Source: Alitta virens
Taxonomy: Eukaryota; Annelida; Polychaeta; Phyllodocida; Nereididae
DNA length: 64,000 bases
NCBI GenBank assembly: GCA_932294295.1
Contig: OW028585.1
Span: 13,300,771-13,364,770 of the forward strand
Direction of reading: 5' to 3'
Shown here: positions 61,401 to 64,000 of the stretch, piece after piece
Position numbering within the stretch: the stretch's first letter is position 1
Layout of the letters: each line of letters opens with the position of its first letter
Translations under genes and position numbers: made by a program
Notes under the pieces: model-generated
Databases searched by the model: none
Seen by the model: the letters and a program-made list of their open reading frames with translations, nothing else
What the model was told of the DNA's origin: nothing

Positions 61401-63218
61401 GACTAAGTCCTATTCCTTTTAGAGAGCAGGAAAAAATTAGCAAAATTTCAATAATTTACATCTTTCTTTACATCCAAAACAAGCCCAAAATCATCTAGTC
61501 CTAATATAAACCTAATTCGGTTGGGTATTGTGGATAAAGAAACACTTTTTTTGCAAGTGATTGGGTATTTTTGGACTTTTGTTTTAGCATTAGGTCAATG
61601 GGCATATATGATGTTTGATTGTGTGGTGGAGTTTGTCGAATTGCTTAAATGGTTGGTTGAACGTCATAAGAAAGTTTGCTGTATTAATGTGGTTGATCCT
61701 TTTTTGTAACTCGTGTTGCTTGATGTTCGGGATCCAACAAATTAAATCAATCGGACTACAGTGTACTTGGACCACTCTGAGAAACTACTATAGTAGTGTA
61801 AATTATCGAGGTGGTCTTAATTGCTATCTTTCTGGAGCATTTGAGTGGCATTTGAATAGAACTATACTGACCTTTCAGGGTTAGTTACTAGCAAAAGAAT
61901 TTAGTTTAAAGATGAAAACGACTCGGTAAATAACTAGACTGTGTTTATTTACTGAAGTGAAAAACATGGCATTTTATTTTTAGTAAATAATGAACTTTAA
62001 AAGATTAACGGAGAAATATTTTAATTACAGACACTAGTGAACCGAGAGGTGACCAAAGAATTATGACGAGAAGCTTTCGAAGTATTATTTATAGTTTATT
62101 TAGTTGACTTCTGATATTTGCCCCATCCCCCCCCCACCCCCAAATTTTGGTTGCGTTGTTGCATGATTTGATAGCATCATGATATTTACATAAACAATTG
62201 TTTATCTTGATACATGTACATAATTAGTGAGCATTACTATAACAAAACAATCTCTCCTTCCATCTTGAATACCAGATCCAGTAATTAGACCTGTCTTCAA
62301 TTTTCAGTTTCCGCAAAAAAAAAAAAACCTGCCAACCTTAAAGCTGCATGCACTGGACATAACCTTTAACGACCTTAGATTTAGAACGATTAATCATTGC
62401 GTGAATTATTAGAGAAATGCCATGTAGTTTTGATTTGATAGTTCATGGTAGTTGGAGGCTGTTTGCGATGTGGATTGTTGAATGAATGTGTATGATTTTT
62501 TAGGAGTGTTTGGAATTTGAACCATTGGTATTCGCCAAAGCATCAAATTTGTCACCACTGAAAAACATAAATGAAACTCTTTACATTTTCTTGATTTGTT
62601 TTATCACTTATTATTCAAATCCTTAGTGATATTTGTGACACTTTGACAGACATTTAATAAGTGGTAAATCACATATAATGCTTGTGGCAATTCTTTTATG
62701 TCACAGCGAATCTCAATGTCAAATATAGCTTTTTCTTGCATGAATAATTGTAGGCCATAACTCATCTCGTTCAAGTATAAACTTTCAGGTGTTTTTATAT
62801 GATTAGTTTCATATTAAAGAGATGTCCCTATATTTCTTTATTGTGTAATTGATTTTCGTTATTCTACCCTTGCAATGTTTCACAAGATGTGATTGGCTGA
62901 CACACACAGTGTCACATGACATATCAGCCAGTGCCTGTGATTGGTTGAAGCTGTCACATGACACCATTTAGCGCTTGTGAGCATCACATGACTCAGTGTT
63001 TTTGATTGGCTGAAATTGTGTCACATGATACTTATTTAACAGCCATTATTTATTTAAAGAAAATCGATTATCTTCTCTTGATTATTTAACAACAAGAAGG
63101 TTACGAAATAGCGATAAATTTTTGATATTAAAAAAAAATAATTGTGAAATTCACCTTGTAGGGTTCGTAATGTGGAGTAGAGATGAATTTGACATTGACT
63201 TAGATGAGGTGGTGTATG
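28463..63218 (+). CDS. DNAJC13: DNAJC13/RME-8 endosomal J-domain protein, C terminus beyond window
   Basis: RME-8 is a large peripheral protein of early endosomes that recruits Hsc70 through its J domain and works with retromer/SNX1 and WASH in clathrin removal and cargo sorting. I traced coding exons 2-46 from the ATG at 28475 to 60724; every junction is GT-AG and phases join without a break, giving about 1,759 residues. Landmarks are an N-terminal PH-like region, the GYF_2 domain (about 974-1029), the J domain (about 1294-1355, HPD 1330-1332) and IWN-type motifs at W771, W1201 and W1640. The human protein is 2,243 residues with its J domain near 1300-1366, so spacing is conserved. The last ~480 residues, including the fourth IWN motif, should lie to the right of the window. 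Exon 47 (63162-63218) is tentative. Exon coordinates are in the next entries. Confidence 0.97.
28475..32764 (+). CDS. DNAJC13: DNAJC13 exons 2-8: N-terminal PH-like, phosphoinositide-binding part
   Basis: Coding segments: 28475-28545, 28890-28965, 29958-30107, 30212-30253, 30756-30902, 31858-31911, 32625-32764. The ATG is preceded by AATC and followed by GCT; the exon itself begins at 28463 with a short 5' leader. Residues 12-48 ([15 protein letters not shown] and on) match the start of the PH-like domain through which RME-8 binds PI3P; the conserved Trp is W21. The assignment rests on continuous RME-8-like sequence over all seven exons. Intron 3 (28966-29957) contains a LINE fragment. Confidence 0.95.
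29440..29710 (-). pseudogene. LINE reverse-transcriptase C-terminal fragment in DNAJC13 intron 3
   Basis: On the minus strand the translation around 29545-29690 gives [17 protein letters not shown], then an F-K-T-F segment, a stop, and LFKRAFN. This is the typical C-terminal tail of CR1/L2-type LINE proteins. It is a short 5'-truncated dead fragment. Confidence 0.75.
30915..30990 (+). mobile_element. tRNA-like SINE head fragment in DNAJC13 intron 6
   Basis: Contains TTTGGTGCAATGGTTA (A-box-like) and AGTTCGATTCC (B box) at tRNA-like spacing, starting 12 bp after the exon 6 donor. There is no matching acceptor stem, so a tRNA gene is unlikely. Confidence 0.5.
33634..33848. mobile_element. MITE, GGGCTGTTCCATTT family
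   Basis: Terminal inverted repeats GGGCTGTTCCATTTAAAA (left) and TTTTAAAATGGAACAGCCC (right), each bordered by TA, with a G-rich interior. No protein. Relatives at 52459-52700, about 53115-53408 and a fragment at 54930-54975, all inside DNAJC13 introns. Confidence 0.88.
34164..46523 (+). CDS. DNAJC13: DNAJC13 exons 9-28: armadillo-like region and first IWN motif
   Basis: Coding segments: 34164-34323, 35122-35213, 35995-36092, 36485-36553, 36828-36910, 37461-37633, 38308-38407, 38783-38890, 40196-40351, 41213-41269, 42033-42154, 42460-42535, 42852-42947, 43403-43522, 44031-44162, 44947-45068, 45256-45354, 45590-45749, 46220-46282, 46422-46523. The sequence is helical-repeat-like with no enzymatic motif. 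LLWNFKTREEL spans the exon 23/24 junction (the IWN-type motif, W771), and an acidic stretch [11 protein letters not shown] lies in exon 25. Two donors are non-consensus but still GT: GTCAGT after exon 16 and GTCAAT after exon 21. Confidence 0.95.
34774..35090 (+). pseudogene. LINE 3' fragment in DNAJC13 intron 9
   Basis: The translation near 34800-34860 gives [18 protein letters not shown], the Cys/Cys/His tail found at the C terminus of Jockey/I-type LINE proteins. A stop and frameshift follow, then a 3' end with GGTGCTGATGAGGCGTCAAA and a CACACA run (about 35050-35085). 5'-truncated and dead. Confidence 0.78.
36106..36183. repeat. 26-bp tandem repeat beside the exon 11 donor
   Basis: Three units of TAATAACTTTATTTTTGTATATC or close variants, beginning a few bases after the donor of exon 11. 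Intronic. Confidence 0.85.
37110..37200 (+). mobile_element. tRNA-like SINE head in DNAJC13 intron 13
   Basis: AGCACC...GGTGCT can pair as a 6-bp acceptor-like stem, with GGCCTAATGGTTACAG (A-box-like) and a degenerate B box GGGTTAGAATACC. The T-loop departs from consensus and the anticodon arm is irregular, so I call a SINE or tRNA pseudogene and not a functional tRNA. Confidence 0.5.
37880..37970 (+). mobile_element. SINE body fragment, family of 10440-10702
   Basis: GATGAGATGATTAGGCTT followed by a CCACACCATATTACAT word matches 10470-10520 over about 50 bp. Intronic, no head. Confidence 0.65.
38985..39105. repeat. GACTCC-rich simple repeat
   Basis: Degenerate GACTCC/GACTCT units (CTGACTCCAG, GGTGACTCTGACTCC and so on). 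Intronic, after exon 16. Confidence 0.7.
39879..40060 (+). mobile_element. CRE-bearing MITE, copy A
   Basis: Ends are inverted relatives of TAATGGGGAGAAAAGTACCA (diverged to GTTATGGTGAGGAAAATTAC on the left and CTTCTCCCCATTA on the right), followed inward by CCACCAGAGG / CCTCTGGTG. The interior has a perfect TGACGTCA at 39985-39992 and several GATGTCAT half-variants. Relatives: 44617-44798, 56704-56860, 57971-58152. Confidence 0.8.
40363..40686 (+). mobile_element. CCAAT-bearing intronic repeat, plus copy
   Basis: About 320 bp after the donor of exon 17. Its ends are similar inverted words (ATAGTGGATTTTCAC at the left, GTGAAAAGACTCTATTA at the right). It contains TTCTATTGGCTGAAAAAGTT and TGTGATTGGCTGAATCAAA, two CCAAT boxes in the same orientation. 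An inverted copy is at 56375-56675 in the same gene. Confidence 0.82.
42214..42374. repeat. 19-bp perfect inverted repeat in DNAJC13 intron 19
   Basis: CCAGGTCATCGAAATTTGC at 42214-42232 and its exact inverse at 42356-42374, with a 123-bp spacer. Probably a degraded short MITE. Confidence 0.8.
43753..43893 (+). repeat. DNAJC13: Tandem duplicate of the intron 22/exon 23 boundary (decoy acceptor)
   Basis: This stretch matches 43911-44051, about 161 bp to the right, including ATGAGATTTGTC, the pyrimidine tract with TTTTTCAG, and AGCTAATGAACCAAAA of exon 23. The copied AG is at 43868-43869 and the real one at 44029-44030. Splicing to the copy would reach an in-frame TAA at 43930-43932. Confidence 0.88.
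44617..44798 (+). mobile_element. CRE-bearing MITE, copy B
   Basis: Left end TAATGGGGAGGAAATTTACC, right end TTACTTTTTCTCCCCATTG. CCACCAGAGG lies inside, with a perfect TGACGTCA at 44678-44685. It lies in the intron before exon 24. Confidence 0.88.
47080..47833 (+). CDS. DNAJC13: DNAJC13 exons 29-30: GYF_2 domain
   Basis: Segments 47080-47184 and 47631-47833. [20 protein letters not shown] starts the domain (about residues 973-992). It continues in exon 30 through [20 protein letters not shown], the W-x-x-x-x-GW pattern of GYF_2 modules. GYF-type folds bind proline-rich peptides; the partner here is not evident. Its position between the first IWN motif and the J domain matches RME-8. Confidence 0.95.
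48138..51774 (+). CDS. DNAJC13: DNAJC13 exons 31-35, second IWN motif
   Basis: Segments 48138-48222, 48432-48531, 49510-49610, 50558-50712, 51573-51774. Contains the conserved [18 protein letters not shown] segment and [10 protein letters not shown] across the exon 34/35 junction, the second IWN-type motif (W1201). Phases join cleanly. This helical region leads directly into the J domain. Confidence 0.95.
48652..48690 (+). repeat. DNAJC13: Tandem duplicate of the exon 32 3' edge and donor
   Basis: CAGTTCTCTCTAGGC, then TATTTTTGACAG, then GTAAAG copies the end of exon 32 (48506-48531) and its donor, about 147 bp downstream. The homology continues into the intron (a TTGTTCTGTATTATTTGGA stretch against the TTAGTTCCATATTTGGA stretch). 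Confidence 0.8.
52164..53771 (+). CDS. DNAJC13: DNAJC13 exons 36-38: J domain
   Basis: Segments 52164-52279, 52995-53073, 53639-53771. The J domain runs from [11 protein letters not shown] (about residue 1295) through [18 protein letters not shown] to VNKAYEFLC (about 1355). The invariant HPD tripeptide, needed to stimulate Hsc70 ATPase, is at 1330-1332. The helix II basic residues and the helix III/IV spacing are normal, so the domain should be functional. The introns on both sides carry MITEs. Confidence 0.97.
52459..52700. mobile_element. MITE, GGGCTGTTCCATTT family, copy 2
   Basis: Left end GGTGTTCCATTTAAAAGGGG, right end TTTTAAATGGAACCGCCC, with a C-rich interior containing two CCACCCCCCTCCCC blocks. 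It sits between an exon edge (52246-52279) and its duplicate (52701-52735). Confidence 0.8.
52701..52860 (+). repeat. DNAJC13: Tandem duplicate of the exon 36 3' edge
   Basis: GAGGTCCTCAATTTGC at 52703 repeats the same word at 52248 in exon 36. The following GGAGGATTGGACAAGAAATG matches the donor region, and the AAGATAACAAAA and TTGACCTTTGACC stretches match the start of the intron. The duplicated donor has lost its GT. The MITE at 52459-52700 separates the copies. Confidence 0.75.
53115..53408. mobile_element. MITE, GGGCTGTTCCATTT family, copy 3
   Basis: C-rich and G-rich inner blocks and the right end TTTTCAAATGGAAGCGCCCC. The left end is eroded near a long C run (53137-53154). It shares the TTGACCAGTAT...TCTTTATATCTTAATATAG core with 33730-33765. 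Confidence 0.7.
54191..60724 (+). CDS. DNAJC13: DNAJC13 exons 39-46, third IWN motif
   Basis: Segments 54191-54375, 54760-54834, 55117-55233, 55702-55881, 56929-57096, 59139-59252, 59953-60069, 60550-60724. Includes the conserved [18 protein letters not shown] and NYDYTLEE segments. [14 protein letters not shown] carries the third IWN-type motif (W1640). Exon 46 ends [11 protein letters not shown], with the Gly codon split after its first base. Confidence 0.95.
54930..54975. mobile_element. MITE fragment, GGGCTGTTCCATTT family
   Basis: CCCCTCCCCCCCTCTTTATT followed by AAATTGAACAGCCCT, only the right end of the family. Confidence 0.55.
55886..55920 (-). mobile_element. SINE body fragment abutting the exon 42 donor
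   Basis: TTATCTCATCATTACGTCTG starts 8-9 bp after the end of exon 42. It is the inverse of the SINE body block at 10462-10485 and of 58828-58850. Confidence 0.55.
56375..56675 (-). mobile_element. CCAAT-bearing intronic repeat, inverted copy
   Basis: Inverse of 40363-40686, with matching ends (AATAGAGTCTTTTCACTGAA; CGTGAAAATCCACTATT) and matching internal CAGCCAATCACAG and CAGCCAATAGAAT. Identity looks high apart from small indels. Confidence 0.85.
56704..56860. mobile_element. CRE-bearing repeat, copy C (divergent)
   Basis: Two perfect TGACGTCA sites (56742-56749 and 56795-56802). Outer GTAACTGC / GCAGTTAC words are inverted. It resembles the 57971-58152 family inside but the ends differ, so it may be a subfamily. 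Confidence 0.65.
57971..58152 (-). mobile_element. CRE-bearing MITE, copy D
   Basis: Left TAATGGGGAGAAAAGTAACG, right GGTACTTTTTCATCCCATTA, bordered by TA. Two perfect TGACGTCA sites (58039-58046 and 58084-58091). The CCTCTGGTGG and AACAGGGGGC words correspond inversely to copy B. Confidence 0.88.
58805..58880 (-). mobile_element. SINE body fragment, family of 10440-10702
   Basis: AAGCCTTATCATCTCATCAT and CAGCTGGTCATATGTGGTGA are the inverse of the block at 10445-10490. Confidence 0.6.
59310..59590. repeat. Tandem repeat of GTCATGGAAAAGT units in intron 44
   Basis: Two to three copies of a unit of about 130 bp, built from GTCAGGGAAAAGTCATGGAA, GTGAAATTTCTTCCAGGTCA and TCCGGGAATTTTAATTTGGG, plus a partial third. 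Purely intronic. Confidence 0.85.
62888..63030. repeat. Tandem CCAAT / TCACATGA units
   Basis: About three units of roughly 48 bp, each combining GTGATTGGYTGA (inverted CCAAT box) with GTCACATGAC or TCACATGA. The E-box-like CACATG is embedded in a near-palindrome. Intronic. Confidence 0.8.
63162..63218 (+). CDS. DNAJC13: Candidate cassette exon 47 of DNAJC13 (57 bp, symmetric phase)
   Basis: A TTGTAG acceptor and a GTGAGC donor bound 57 bases, exactly 19 codons. The phase-1 entry matches the split Gly codon at the end of exon 46, and the exit is also phase 1, so it can be included or skipped without changing frame. It encodes a short acidic peptide containing [13 protein letters not shown]. 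The vertebrate protein as I know it continues from NPG straight into a Ser/Glu-rich segment without this peptide, so this is either a lineage-specific or tissue-specific exon or a chance match. Confidence 0.45.
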
Positions 63219-64000
63219 GTGAGCATGCTACAAATAAAATGAACTAGAAAATAAATAAATGAAATAAATAGAAATAAATGAATTTGCTTGGTGTAGTTAT
63301 TAATGGCAGGTGGAGGATAGCGTTATAAGGCTGTCGAAAAAGATGCGAGATCTGTAAGGGGTTGTGGAAATAGGATCTTGATTTGAAGTTGATTATGGCT
63401 TCGCCGCTTAGTTATATAGGACACATTTAATCTATTGTGCGAAGAAATGCACTTGAAAGACATTGAATGAATGTGTGGTACGGTGTTGAATAGAGTTGTC
63501 TTGTATTTCTGTTGATCCTTGTTAGTGGAAAGTACTTGTTCCAAAGGGTTACGCTAACCCTTAGGTTAGAGTGTAGCTGGTGCCCAACAAATTAGAAGAT
63601 GTTATCAGATCCAACCTAACTTTTTCTTGGTATTGCCTTTTGACCAAAGGAACATGCGTGTGCAGTTTCATTGAAATTGATTCATTTCTACCTGAAGCAC
63701 AACTCAAGTGAAATTTTGCACTAGTTTATTTATTTTTCATTGAATTTCCGCTATTGTCAGATTTTACACTGGGTATGCGGAATTCCTTGCATTTTTTGTC
63801 TGGTCATGAGTTTAGTCATTAGATGTACCAAATATAAAGTTGGGTTGGATTGGGTTACTTCACCAGCCACACCCAACCTTAAGTTATAAAATTTCAATTG
63901 ATTTATTGTACACACTAATGTAAGGGGAGCCCTCGGTCAGCGATGGCATGGCTGTCTAAAAAGGGCCCTCTCAATCTTATATAATGATTGTCATAAACTT

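Larger units (their letters stand above)
60725..64000 (+). other. DNAJC13: Large DNAJC13 intron (3' side), no other gene
   Basis: After exon 46 no further exon matching the expected next RME-8 sequence (beginning with the Gly-Ser-Glu region in vertebrates) was found before the window ends. Apart from the candidate 57-bp exon and the CCAAT/TCACATGA units, the sequence is AT-rich intron. The frames at 61521-61884 show no domain. Confidence 0.6.

Noticed and set aside
61521..61884. Protein-coding gene within the 3' intron
   Set aside because: Overlapping plus and minus frames of hydrophobic AT-rich composition, no domain and no initiation or splice support.

Overview
The window is animal nuclear DNA: AT-rich, gene-poor on the left, and dominated on the right by one very large GT-AG intron gene. 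Split exons, tRNA-headed SINEs, non-LTR retrotransposon wrecks, MITE-like inverted-repeat elements and microsatellites exclude a prokaryote. The gene set and repeat flavour suggest a marine invertebrate, perhaps a deuterostome such as an echinoderm, but this is an inference and not proven by anything unique here.

Region by region: 1-10.4 kb has no convincing host gene. It holds a GATT/GATA microsatellite, two copies of a short GGAACGGAAC palindrome, a CAG/CAT repeat and a 1.3 kb inverted-repeat element (4571-5855) built of TCGGACGTTTCGG words and flanked by an 8-bp target duplication. 10.7-14.5 kb is a nearly intact two-gene DNA transposon with TA duplications and ~29-bp terminal repeats. Its rightward gene is an intact DD37E transposase; its leftward gene is a frameshifted accessory protein with a SAM-like domain, zinc-knuckle cysteines, a ubiquitin-interacting-motif-like helix and a basic nuclear signal. 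16.1-16.9 kb, minus strand, is the last coding exon of a LicD/fukutin-type membrane protein. 18.3-23 kb holds a SINE with a 15-bp target duplication, two tandem arrays and a decayed non-LTR retrotransposon. 23-27 kb is repeat-derived.

From about 27.3 kb to the right edge lies the plus-strand orthologue of DNAJC13 (RME-8), the endosomal J-domain protein. I could trace 45 coding exons (numbered 2-46), with every splice phase consistent, giving about 1,759 residues: the N-terminal PH-like region, a GYF_2 domain, the J domain with HPD, and three IWN-type motifs. About 480 C-terminal residues should lie beyond the window. A 57-bp symmetric extra exon candidate lies at 63162-63218.

The introns of DNAJC13 are the second interesting part. 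They carry MITE families that bring many perfect TGACGTCA (CRE) palindromes, CCAAT-box-bearing elements and CCAAT/TCACATGA tandem units. At three places an exon edge with its splice site has been tandemly duplicated into the adjacent intron. The transposon's accessory protein and the intronic CRE-bearing elements are the strongest candidates for something not previously described; neither could be checked against a database.
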